From JAHEAO01 sp942492375 (lineage in GTDB: Bacteria > Pseudomonadota > Alphaproteobacteria > Rhodobacterales > Rhodobacteraceae), in assembly GCA_942492375.1 (NCBI GenBank), contig CALOEL010000017.1, positions 235,134-299,133 of the forward strand: a stretch of DNA of 64,000 nt. Direction: 5' to 3'. The translations under genes and the position numbers were made by a program. Positions 50,783 through 58,414 of the stretch are shown piece after piece. The first letter of the stretch is position 1; each line of letters opens with the position of its first letter. Under the pieces are notes generated by a model. The model was given only the letters and a program-made list of their open reading frames with translations, did no database searches and was not told the origin of the DNA.

Positions 50783-50814
50783 CGGCGACACCCGGGAGGA
50801 GGTGGATGTCGCCG
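50783..50814 (-). ncRNA. CcsR-like small RNA, second stem-loop
   Basis: Perfect 7-bp stem CGGCGAC (50808-50814 complement) / GTCGCCG (50783-50789), with an 18-nt loop holding CCTCCTCCC (plus-strand 50794-50802). The loop is complementary to a Shine-Dalgarno sequence, as in CcsR RNAs, which pair with mRNAs of C1 metabolism and pyruvate dehydrogenase in R. sphaeroides. Confidence 0.65.
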
Positions 50815-50824
50815 CTGTTACAGA

Positions 50825-50850
50825 AGACCCCAGGGAGGTGGGAGCCGTCT
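50825..50850 (-). ncRNA. CcsR-like stem-loop, first copy (degenerate)
   Basis: Between short arms AGAC/GTCT, the minus strand reads CCCACCTCCCTGGG, a 4-bp stem with a CCTCCC loop. It lies 12 bases after the DUF1127 stop. Weakest of the four copies. Confidence 0.4.
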
Positions 50851-50861
50851 GATCCGAATTC

Positions 50862-51077
50862 TTACTTGCCGAACGCCGCTTCGCGGGCGACGTCGCCGAT
50901 CATCGAACGGCTCAGGCCAAGGTCGGCGAGGTCGCGGTTCGACAGTTGGTTCAGTTCGCGCACTGTGCGGTGGTAGGCGCGCATCTGTTCATTGTGGGCG
51001 CGCATGCCCTTCAGGAAGGTCGAAAAGCGCTCGACGATGCTCGGAGCGGCGTTGTGTGTTTCGGTTGCGAATGCCAT
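50862..51077 (-). CDS. ccaA: DUF1127 small protein (CcaA-like)
   Basis: 71 residues from ATG 51077 (AGAGG seven bases before it); the open frame to 51290 is not needed. The C-terminal 45 residues are the DUF1127 motif: AYHRTVRELNQLSNRDLADLGLSRSMIGDVARE. DUF1127 proteins are small, Arg-rich and can bind RNA or act as phosphorelay-independent regulators. In R. sphaeroides a 71-residue DUF1127 protein (CcaA) is cotranscribed with the four CcsR RNAs under heat-shock sigma factors and promotes their maturation. The same layout is present here. Promoter elements were not identified with confidence. Confidence 0.85.
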   Translation of the reverse strand: MAFATETHNAAPSIVERFSTFLKGMRAHNEQMRAYHRTVRELNQLSNRDLADLGLSRSMIGDVAREAAFGK

Positions 51078-51139
51078 TTTGGGCCTCTTCAGTTTGTTTT
51101 CCATGCGAAGCCTGCTGCTTCGTTGACACCAAGATAGGT

Positions 51140-51191
51140 AAATGCTGCGGGTGCACAATAGGAACCGCAGCAATGCCGCCATGCAGCATTT
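51140..51191. repeat. Nested inverted repeat upstream of the DUF1127 gene
   Basis: AAATGCTGC (51140-51148) is complementary to GCAGCATTT (51183-51191), and an inner CTGCGG (51145-51150) to CCGCAG (51165-51170). The position, 63-114 bases before the ccaA start, suits a regulator site or a 5'UTR hairpin. Confidence 0.4.
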
Positions 51192-51360
51192 GCATAAGTG
51201 AGCCTTACCTAACGTCATGATCGGCCAAGGGTTTCTTTCGGGTGACTCACGGCGTGGGAAAGCACGGGACAAAGATGAGCAGCGGGGCATTGCCGGCGCG
51301 AATCATGAGCTGATTCAGGATCATTTGGGTTTGGGGTATCGGCCTTGTGCAGGGCTCAAG

Positions 51361-51394
51361 CGGAAATTTCGGAAATTTCTGGGAATTTGTGGAA
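51361..51394 (+). promoter_or_regulatory. Distal array of MraZ-box-like direct repeats
   Basis: CGGAA (51361), CGGAA (51370), TGGGA (51380) and TGGAA (51390) follow each other with 9, 10 and 10-base spacing. The known E. coli MraZ operator is TGGGN repeated with 5-base spacers, the same period. This array is about 430 bases upstream of mraZ. Confidence 0.4.
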
Positions 51395-51529
51395 CTGATG
51401 ACGGTTCGACAGGTAGCCATACATATAGAGTTAGTGGGTGCATGACGCACTATATATTCCACTGCTCGCCCGCTTCACGCCTGTCTTGACCGTTAGGAGA
51501 GCCTCCATCAAACCGAAAATCGACAACTT

Positions 51530-51574
51530 TCCCACATTTTTCTGTTGATTTCCATGAATTCCCATGTCATCCCT
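51530..51574 (-). promoter_or_regulatory. Proximal array of MraZ-box-like direct repeats (probable mraZ operator)
   Basis: On the minus strand five pentamers start exactly every ten bases: plus-strand tccca (51530), ttctg (51540), ttcca (51550), tccca (51560) and tccct (51570), reading TGGGA, CAGAA, TGGAA, TGGGA and AGGGA. Four of five fit the TGGGN-N5 MraZ operator or differ by one base. The array covers the expected promoter zone of the mraZ leader, including TTGATT at 51545-51550. Confidence 0.5.
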
Positions 51575-51785
51575 AGCTACACGATGAGGACGGGCAAACG
51601 AGGCGACAAGACCTCAACTCCCAAAGTCAGGTTTCATACAGGCACCCGCTTTCATCGAACGAAGAGATCCGGCGCGCGAGCGAGCAGACATCCCCCCAGG
51701 TGGCGCGCGCAGTCGGACAACCCCAGAAATGGGACGAGGGCGGCGGGTTGATCAGTGGCAGCAGATCAATCCGCCGTTTCCTTGT
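51570..51785 (+). ncRNA. Probable UpsM-like 5'UTR-derived sRNA of the dcw operon
   Basis: Between the box array and mraZ lies a leader that ends in a very strong hairpin: GGCGGGTTGATC (51742-51753) pairs with GATCAATCCGCC (51764-51775), 12 bp with one G-U, 10-nt loop, then GTTTCCTTGTCT. In R. sphaeroides the abundant UpsM RNA of about 200 nt arises from the mraZ 5'UTR by partial termination just before mraZ. Start near 51570 is a guess from the array; the end is set by the hairpin. Confidence 0.5.
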
Positions 51786-51787
51786 CT
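51742..51787 (+). terminator. Partial terminator upstream of mraZ
   Basis: 12-bp stem 51742-51753 / 51764-51775 with a moderately T-rich tail. It sits 40-85 bases before the mraZ start codon and must be read through for dcw expression, so it can act as an attenuator. Confidence 0.7.
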
Positions 51788-51826
51788 GGGGTCGTGAAGG
51801 GTACAGGTTAAAGGAGCCGCGGGACA

Positions 51827-52330
51827 GTGGCGCGCAGGTTCAGAGGCGAAAGCCAGCATAAGGTCGATACGAAGGGCAGGGTCTCGATCCCGGCCCTGTT
51901 TCGCCGTGTGCTCGAGGCTGGCGACCCGGACTGGAAGGAAGGTCTTCGCCCGCAGCTGGTCATCGTCTACGGCGATCACCGCAGGAAATACCTTGAATGC
52001 TATACAGTAGAGGCGATCGACGAGGTCGATGCCAAGATCGGCAAGCTGCCGCGCGGCTCGAACAAGCGTCGGATGCTGGAACGGCTGATGCATGGCCAGT
52101 CCTACCCGACCGAGGTCGACGGCGACGGCCGGCTGGTCCTGCCGCAGAAGCTGCGCGAGAAGATCGGGCTGGAAGACGAGGCGTTCTTCATCGCCTCGGG
52201 CGACACGTTCCAGATCTGGAAGCCCGAGACCTACGAGACCGAGGAACTGGCCAAGACCGAAGAGGTCCTGGACGCGCTGCCGGATGATTTCGATCCCCTG
52301 ACCTGGCTCGATGAGGCGGAAGGGGAATAG
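51827..52330 (+). CDS. mraZ: Transcriptional regulator MraZ
   Basis: 167 residues from GTG 51827, preceded by AAGGAG ten bases upstream. Two AbrB-like repeats: residues 1-55 (SQHKVDTKGRVSIPALFRR) and 75-130 (EVDGDGRLVLPQKLREKIGLEDEAFFI), each with the D-x-x-GR-h-x-x-P pattern. MraZ forms ring oligomers, binds TGGGN repeats upstream of itself and represses the dcw operon. The acidic C-terminal tail (DALPDDFDPLTWLDEAEGE) is longer than in E. coli. rsmH starts four bases after its stop. Confidence 0.96.
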   Translation: MARRFRGESQHKVDTKGRVSIPALFRRVLEAGDPDWKEGLRPQLVIVYGDHRRKYLECYTVEAIDEVDAKIGKLPRGSNKRRMLERLMHGQSYPTEVDGDGRLVLPQKLREKIGLEDEAFFIASGDTFQIWKPETYETEELAKTEEVLDALPDDFDPLTWLDEAEGE

Positions 52331-52333
52331 GGC

Positions 52334-53332
52334 ATGTCCTTGACGGCAGGCGCAAACCCCTCGGACAAATCCCATATTCCCGTTCTGCTGGCCCCCCTCC
52401 TGCGAGAGGTCGCCCCGGTTTCCGGGACCTGGCTGGACGGAACCTTCGGCGCGGGCGGCTATGCGCGGAGGCTGTTGGAGGCCGGGGCGGGCAGGGTCAT
52501 CGGCGTCGACCGCGACCCGGCGGTGTTCAAGATGGCCGCAAGCTGGGCCGCGGAATACGGCGACCGGCTGGAACTGGTGCAGGGGACGTTTGGCCAACTC
52601 GACGACTATGGCACGGACCTTGACGGGGTGGTGCTCGATCTCGGCGTGTCCTCGATGCAGCTTGACCAGGCGGAGCGCGGATTTTCCTTCATGAAAGATG
52701 GCCCGCTCGACATGCGCATGAGTCAGTCCGGACCATCGGCCGCGGATCTCGTGAACCAGGTCGACGAAGCCGAATTGGCCGACATTCTGTATCATTATGG
52801 CGAGGAACGCGCCTCGCGGCGGATCGCGCGGGCGGTCGTCGCGGCAAGGTCGGATGCGCCGCTAAGCACGACCGGCGATCTGGTTCGGATTGTGGAGAAA
52901 TGCCTGCCCCGGCCGAAGCCCGGTCAAAGCCATCCGGCCACAAGGACGTTCCAGGCGATACGAATAGCGGTGAACGATGAATTCGGCGAACTCGTCGCAG
53001 GGCTGGAAGCGGCCGAAAGGGCTCTGAAGCCCGGTGGGCGGCTGGCAGTGGTCAGCTTCCATTCACTGGAAGACCGGATCGTGAAGCGTTTCCTGCAGGC
53101 ACGTTCGTCATCGGGCGGTGGCGGCAGCCGTTACGCCCCGGAAGTGGCCGCGGCGGACCCGGCGTTCCGTGATCTGTCGAAGGCGATCGGGCCGGACAAG
53201 GACGAGCTTGCCGCCAATCCGCGGGCGCGTTCGGCAAAACTGCGGGTTGCGGTGCGGACCGAGGCGAAAGCCGTCCCGGTGGACCGGACCGCGCTGGGCA
53301 TGCCGAGATACAAGATGGAAGGGAAGACATAG
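52334..53332 (+). CDS. rsmH: 16S rRNA (cytosine(1402)-N(4))-methyltransferase
   Basis: 332 residues. SAM-binding motif I TWLDGTFGAGGYARRLLEAGAG (about residues 34-55), a second stretch VIGVDRDPAVF, the YGTDLDGVVLDLGVSSMQLDQAERGFS block (about 92-118) and the late VVSFHSLEDRIVKRFL define RsmH (MraW). It methylates C1402 in the ribosomal P site. ftsL starts at the next base after its stop. Confidence 0.96.
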   Translation: MSLTAGANPSDKSHIPVLLAPLLREVAPVSGTWLDGTFGAGGYARRLLEAGAGRVIGVDRDPAVFKMAASWAAEYGDRLELVQGTFGQLDDYGTDLDGVVLDLGVSSMQLDQAERGFSFMKDGPLDMRMSQSGPSAADLVNQVDEAELADILYHYGEERASRRIARAVVAARSDAPLSTTGDLVRIVEKCLPRPKPGQSHPATRTFQAIRIAVNDEFGELVAGLEAAERALKPGGRLAVVSFHSLEDRIVKRFLQARSSSGGGGSRYAPEVAAADPAFRDLSKAIGPDKDELAANPRARSAKLRVAVRTEAKAVPVDRTALGMPRYKMEGKT

Positions 53333-53680
53333 ATGCGATCGATATTTTTCGTTCTGTCGGCGCTGGTGGTCATGGCGCTTGGCTTTTGGGCCTATAAGGA
53401 AAACTACAAGACCCAGCTGGCGCTTCGCAATGTCCAGGACTATCGGCAGGAGATCGGTGCCCTGCGCGAGGAACTTGCCGTTCTTCGGGCAGAGTGGGCC
53501 TATCTCAACCGGCCCGACAGGCTGCGCGAACTGGCCGACTTGAATTTCGACCGGCTGGGGCTGCTGCCGTTGATGCCCGAGCAGTTCGGCCAGGTCGACC
53601 AGATTACCTATCCGACAGAAGTTCTTGGACCCGTCACCCATTCGGTCGATGTCGTGGGTGTGCTGGAGGCCAAGCAATGA
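53333..53680 (+). CDS. ftsL: Cell division protein FtsL
   Basis: 115 residues: one N-terminal membrane helix (residues 3-19, FFVLSALVVMALGFWAY), then a leucine-zipper-like coiled coil (NYKTQLALRNVQDYRQEIGALREELAVLRAEW region) and RLRELADLNFDRLGLLPL, the alphaproteobacterial FtsL pattern. It bridges FtsB/FtsQ and FtsWI in the divisome. It overlaps ftsI by four bases (ATGA). Confidence 0.92.
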   Translation: MRSIFFVLSALVVMALGFWAYKENYKTQLALRNVQDYRQEIGALREELAVLRAEWAYLNRPDRLRELADLNFDRLGLLPLMPEQFGQVDQITYPTEVLGPVTHSVDVVGVLEAKQ

Positions 53681-55461
53681 TCCGCACTCCGCTTCGCCCG
53701 CTCGCCCGGATCCTGTCGGCCCGCCAGAAAGGCGAGAACCCCGACGCGATAGAGCGAGAAAATATCCGCGTGCGTCACGAGGAGATGCGCGACCGGGCGC
53801 GGCGTCGGGCCGAGGGACGGCTTCTGGTGATCGGCGCGTTCTTCCTCTTCGCCTTTGTCGCGGTCGGGCTGCGGATGGGTTCGCTCGCCTCGAGTCAGCC
53901 GAGTGAGCCACGGACCGCCGGCGCGGGCGCCAGCATCGTCGCACAGCGGGCCGATATCGTGGACCGCAACGGGCGCATCCTTGCGACCAACCTGATCACC
54001 GATGCGCTTTACGCCCAGCCGCCCCTGATCATCGACAAGGCAAGGGCAGCGTCTGAACTGGTCAAGGTCTTTCCCGATCTGGAAGAGGCCAAGCTGCTCA
54101 AGCAATTCGAGAGCAAGCGGAAATTTCTGTGGATCAAGAAGCGCATATCGCCCGAACAGAAGCAGCGAGTCCATGACATCGGCGATCCGGGCCTGCTGTT
54201 CGGACCGCGGGAGATGCGGCTTTATCCCAACGGCAAGCTGGCCGCGCATGTGCTGGGCGGCTCGTCGTTCGGCCGCGAGGGCGTCCATTCCGCCGAGGTG
54301 ATCGGCGTCGCCGGCGTGGAGAAGAGATTTGACGGTTTCCTGCGCGATCCCGCGATGGGAGGACAGCCGCTGCAGCTTTCGCTGGACATGACCATCCAGT
54401 CGGCGACCGAACGTGTGCTTTACGGCGGAATGAAGCTGATGAATGCCCGTGGTGCGGCGGCGGTTCTGATGGATGTGAATACCGGCGAGGTTATCAGCCT
54501 TGTTTCGCTGCCGAATTTCGATCCCAATGATCGACCCAACCCGCTGCTCGCTGGCGTTCCGTCGGACAGCCCGCTGTTCAACAGGGCGGTGCAGGGCGTT
54601 TACGAGCTTGGCTCGACCTTCAAGATATTCGCCATCGCGCAGGCGATGGAGGAAAAGTTGGTCAATGCCTCGACAATGATCGAGACCAAAGGCCCGCTGA
54701 CTTGGGGACGGTACCGGATTCGCGATTTCCGCAGTTACGGGCCGGAGCTGAGCGTCACCGATGTCATCGTGAAAAGTTCGAACATCGGAACGGCGCGGAT
54801 CGCCATGATGATCGGGGCCGAGCGGCAGCAACGCTTCCTGGGTTCGCTCGGATTCCTTGAGCCGACTGCGGTCGAACTGGTCGAAGCCCCCGGCGCGAAG
54901 CCGCTTCTACCGAAGAAATGGTCAGAGATCTCGACGCTTACGATATCCTATGGCCATGGCCTGTCGGTCAGCCCGTTGCACCTGGCGACCGCCTATGCCT
55001 CGCTGCTGAACGGCGGCACCCGAGTCACGCCGACGCTGCTGAAACAGACCAATGTCGCGCCGGGACCGCGCGTCATTTCGCAGGAGACATCCGATACCGT
55101 GCGCTCGATGCTGCGGCAGGTGGTCCAGCGCGGCACGGCAAGCTTCGGCGAGGTGGCGGGTTATGCGGTGGGGGGCAAGACCGGCACCGCCGACAAGCCG
55201 AAAGAGCGCGGCGGCGGCTATTACAAGGACAAAGTGATCGCCACGTTCGCCAGCGTCTTTCCGGCGCATGATCCCAAATACGTGCTGATCGTGACCTTGG
55301 ATGAGCCGGTGGAGACATCCGGGACCGAACCGCGCCGGACAGCGGGCTGGACCGCGGTGCCGGTGGCCGCCGAGATCATCCGGCGCATCGCGCCGCTTCT
55401 GGGACTCCGGCCCGAGATTGAACCCGGTCCGGTAGATAAGGTAACACTCACCTCGAACTAG
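53677..55461 (+). CDS. ftsI: Peptidoglycan transpeptidase FtsI (PBP3)
   Basis: 594 residues from ATG 53677, overlapping ftsL; the open frame to 53494 is not coding. Short cytoplasmic tail, one membrane helix (about residues 46-64), the pedestal domain and the penicillin-binding transpeptidase with SxxK in LGSTFKIFAI, SxN in VKSSNIGTA and KTGT in VGGKTGTADKP. It crosslinks septal peptidoglycan with FtsW. Followed by murE after 17 bases. Confidence 0.96.
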   Translation: MIRTPLRPLARILSARQKGENPDAIERENIRVRHEEMRDRARRRAEGRLLVIGAFFLFAFVAVGLRMGSLASSQPSEPRTAGAGASIVAQRADIVDRNGRILATNLITDALYAQPPLIIDKARAASELVKVFPDLEEAKLLKQFESKRKFLWIKKRISPEQKQRVHDIGDPGLLFGPREMRLYPNGKLAAHVLGGSSFGREGVHSAEVIGVAGVEKRFDGFLRDPAMGGQPLQLSLDMTIQSATERVLYGGMKLMNARGAAAVLMDVNTGEVISLVSLPNFDPNDRPNPLLAGVPSDSPLFNRAVQGVYELGSTFKIFAIAQAMEEKLVNASTMIETKGPLTWGRYRIRDFRSYGPELSVTDVIVKSSNIGTARIAMMIGAERQQRFLGSLGFLEPTAVELVEAPGAKPLLPKKWSEISTLTISYGHGLSVSPLHLATAYASLLNGGTRVTPTLLKQTNVAPGPRVISQETSDTVRSMLRQVVQRGTASFGEVAGYAVGGKTGTADKPKERGGGYYKDKVIATFASVFPAHDPKYVLIVTLDEPVETSGTEPRRTAGWTAVPVAAEIIRRIAPLLGLRPEIEPGPVDKVTLTSN

Positions 55462-55478
55462 ACGCGAAGGGCGGGGAT

Positions 55479-56969
55479 ATGGCGGACCGGGCGGAAACGA
55501 AATCACTTGCAGAGCTTGGTCTGACCGCCTTGGGCGGGCGCGAGGCGAAGATCACCGGTCTTTCGGTCGACAGTCGGACGGTCCGGGCCGGTCACCTGTT
55601 CGTCGCCCTGCCGGGGACCAGGCTGCACGGTGCATCCTTCATTGAATACGCGTTACGGATGGGGGCGGCCGCGATCCTGACCGACCGCGAGGGCGCAAAG
55701 CTGGCGCGGGCGCAGCTTGACGCGGCGCATCTGCCGGTGGTGTTAGCCGAGGATCCCCGCCAGGCTCTCGCCTATGCCGCTGCGCTTTGGTTCGGCCAGC
55801 AGCCCGAGACGGTCGTCGCGGTCACCGGCACCAACGGCAAGACCTCGGTCGCCACCTTTACCCGCCAGATCTGGACGCTTCTGGGACATGCCGCCATCAA
55901 CCTCGGGACCACCGGGGTCGAGGGTGCCTATGCCGCGCCGCTGGCCCATACGACGCCGGAGCCGATCACGTTGCACCGGGTGCTTGCGGAAGCCGCAGCC
56001 GAGGGCGTGACCCATGCGGCGATGGAGGCGTCGAGCCACGGGTTGGAGCAGCGGCGGCTGGACGGCGTGCGTCTGGCGGCGGCGGCCTTCACCAATTTCA
56101 GCCAGGACCATCTGGATTACCACGCGAGTTTCGAGGATTACTTCGCCGCCAAGGCCGGGCTGTTCGAGCGTGTGCTGCCCGAAGATGCCGTTGCGGCGGT
56201 CAACCTTGACGATGACCGCGGCCCCGATATGGCCGAGATCGCGCTGGACCGCGGGCAGGATCTGCTGACCGTCGGGCATGACATGGGTGCGCATCTGCGG
56301 ATCACCGGCCAGCGGTTCGACGCGACCGGGCAGAACCTGCGGTTTGAATGGAATGGCGAGGTGCACCAGGCGCGCCTGGGGCTGATCGGCGGCTTTCAGG
56401 CAGAGAACGTGCTGGCAGCGGCAGCGCTGGCGATCGGGGCCGGCTCGCCGCCCGAGCAGGTGTTCCGCACCTTCCCGGAGCTTGTCACGGTGCGGGGCCG
56501 GATGCAGCTGGCCGCGACGCGGGAAAACGGGTCGGCGGTGTTCGTCGATTATTCCCATACGCCGGACGCGGTCGCGACCGCGCTACAGGCACTTCGACCG
56601 CACGTGATGGGGCGGCTCATCGTCGTGTTCGGCGCCGGCGGCGACCGCGATACAGGCAAGCGCGCTCTGATGGGGCGGGCGGCGGCCGAGCATGCCGATC
56701 TGGTGATCGTGACCGACGACAATCCGCGCTCGGAAGAACCGGCGGCGATCCGTGCGATGGTCATGCAGGGATGCCCCGATGCGGTCGAAATCGGCGACCG
56801 GGCCGAGGCGATCCTGCGCGGCGTCGATGCTTTGCAGCCGGGCGATGCGCTGCTGATCGCGGGCAAGGGGCACGAGACCGGCCAGATCATCGGCGATGAC
56901 GTCTTTCCGTTCGACGACGCAGAGCAGGCCAGCGTCGCCGTGGCAGCGCTGGACGGACGGGTCTCGTGA
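55479..56969 (+). CDS. murE: UDP-N-acetylmuramoyl-tripeptide synthetase MurE
   Basis: 496 residues. Mur ligase P-loop VTGTNGKTSVATF (GTNGKTS 117-123), the DAP-recognition motif DDNPRSEEP (about residues 411-419) that fits meso-diaminopimelate, and TTPEPITLHRVLAEAAAEG. It adds meso-DAP to UDP-MurNAc-L-Ala-D-Glu. Its last four bases overlap murF. Confidence 0.96.
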   Translation: MADRAETKSLAELGLTALGGREAKITGLSVDSRTVRAGHLFVALPGTRLHGASFIEYALRMGAAAILTDREGAKLARAQLDAAHLPVVLAEDPRQALAYAAALWFGQQPETVVAVTGTNGKTSVATFTRQIWTLLGHAAINLGTTGVEGAYAAPLAHTTPEPITLHRVLAEAAAEGVTHAAMEASSHGLEQRRLDGVRLAAAAFTNFSQDHLDYHASFEDYFAAKAGLFERVLPEDAVAAVNLDDDRGPDMAEIALDRGQDLLTVGHDMGAHLRITGQRFDATGQNLRFEWNGEVHQARLGLIGGFQAENVLAAAALAIGAGSPPEQVFRTFPELVTVRGRMQLAATRENGSAVFVDYSHTPDAVATALQALRPHVMGRLIVVFGAGGDRDTGKRALMGRAAAEHADLVIVTDDNPRSEEPAAIRAMVMQGCPDAVEIGDRAEAILRGVDALQPGDALLIAGKGHETGQIIGDDVFPFDDAEQASVAVAALDGRVS

Positions 56970-58414
56970 CGCCGCTTTGGACATCGGCCGACGCGGCGGC
57001 CGCTACCGGCGGCGAGACGCGCGGCGACTGGGCAGCGACCGGGGTTTCCATCGACACGCGGACTTTGCGCCCCGGCGATCTCTTCGTGGCGCTGACCGAC
57101 CAGCGCGACGGGCATGACTTCGTGGCCCAGGCGCTCGGCAAGGGCGCGGCGGCGGCCATGATCAGCCGGGTGCCGGAAGGTGTCGCGGCGGATCAGCCGC
57201 TGCTGATCGTCGGGGATGTTCTGACGGCGCTGCAGGGTCTCGGACGGGCAGGACGCGCCCGGACGTCGGCGCGTGTCGTCGGTGTCACCGGCTCTGTCGG
57301 CAAGACCTCCTCAAAGGAGATGCTGCGTGCCGTGCTGTCGGGGCAGGGCCGCACCCATGTTGCGGAAGGCAGCTACAACAACCACTGGGGCGTGCCACTG
57401 ACTCTGGCGCGGATGCCGGCGGATACCGAATTCGCGGTGATCGAGATCGGGATGAACCATCCCGGCGAGATCGCGCCCCTGGCCCGCATGGCGCGGCCGC
57501 ATGTGGCGATGATCACCACTGTCGCGGCGGCGCATCTGGAAGCATTCGACAGCATCCGAGGGATAGCGCAGGAAAAGGCCGCGATATTCACCGGGCTGGA
57601 ACCGGATGGCATCGCGATCATAAATGCCGATCTGGAGGTTACGCCGATCCTCGAGGAGGCGGCGCAAGCGGCCGGCGCGTCGCTGGTCCGGTTCGGGGCG
57701 GCGGAAACCGCGGATTGGCGGCTGGAGAACGTGCAGCTGGCGCAGGATACAACGATCGTCCATGCCAGCCACGGTGGAGCGCCGCTGTTGTTCAAGATCA
57801 TGTCGGCGGGGCGGCATTTCGCGGCGAATGCGCTCGGCGTACTGGCAGTCGCCGAGGCGCTGGGCGCGGATACCGCCGTTTCCGCCTGCGATCTGGCGCT
57901 GTGGGAGCCGCCCCTTGGGCGCGGCGCGCGCGAGACGCTGATTCTCGATATCGTCGACGACCATCTGACAATCGACCTGCTTGACGATGCGTTCAATGCC
58001 AACCCCGCCTCGATGGCGGCGGCGCTGGAGGTGCTTGCGGCCAGTCGCACGACCGACGGGATCGGCCGGGTCGCGGCCGGCCGGCGGATCGCGGTGATGG
58101 GCGACATGCTGGAGCTGGGTGAGAAAGAGAATGCCATGCACGAGGCGCTTGCGGATCTGCCAAGCCTGAAAGAGGTTACGCAGATTCATTGCGTCGGGCC
58201 GCGGATGCGCAGGCTCTACGACCGCCTGCCGCACAGCCAGCGCGGCGAGTGGCACGAAACGGCGGACCGTTTGGCCGCCCGCGCCCATGCGCTCGTCGAT
58301 GCGGGCGATGTCATCCTGGTCAAGGGGTCCAAGGGCAGCAAGGTGTCGCTTGTCGTTGACGCCATCCGAAAACTGGGTCATCCGCTGCCGCGAGACTCAC
58401 GAGGGACCGTCTAG
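56966..58414 (+). CDS. murF: UDP-N-acetylmuramoyl-tripeptide--D-alanyl-D-alanine ligase MurF
   Basis: 482 residues. P-loop GVTGSVGKTSSKEML (about residues 109-123), the N-H-W motif in SYNNHWGVPLTLARM, EIGMNHPGEIAPLARM, and the C-terminal DAFNANPASMAAALEVL that is diagnostic of MurF. It attaches D-Ala-D-Ala. mraY follows with no gap. Confidence 0.96.
   Translation: MTPLWTSADAAAATGGETRGDWAATGVSIDTRTLRPGDLFVALTDQRDGHDFVAQALGKGAAAAMISRVPEGVAADQPLLIVGDVLTALQGLGRAGRARTSARVVGVTGSVGKTSSKEMLRAVLSGQGRTHVAEGSYNNHWGVPLTLARMPADTEFAVIEIGMNHPGEIAPLARMARPHVAMITTVAAAHLEAFDSIRGIAQEKAAIFTGLEPDGIAIINADLEVTPILEEAAQAAGASLVRFGAAETADWRLENVQLAQDTTIVHASHGGAPLLFKIMSAGRHFAANALGVLAVAEALGADTAVSACDLALWEPPLGRGARETLILDIVDDHLTIDLLDDAFNANPASMAAALEVLAASRTTDGIGRVAAGRRIAVMGDMLELGEKENAMHEALADLPSLKEVTQIHCVGPRMRRLYDRLPHSQRGEWHETADRLAARAHALVDAGDVILVKGSKGSKVSLVVDAIRKLGHPLPRDSRGTV

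Noticed and set aside
50664..50852. Small 62-residue plus-strand protein
   Set aside because: Its Glu/Arg-rich sequence is the complement of the repeated CU-rich sRNA loops and is better explained by the RNAs.
51217..51489. 90-residue plus-strand ORF in the mraZ leader
   Set aside because: No motif or ribosome binding site, and it overlaps the distal repeat array.
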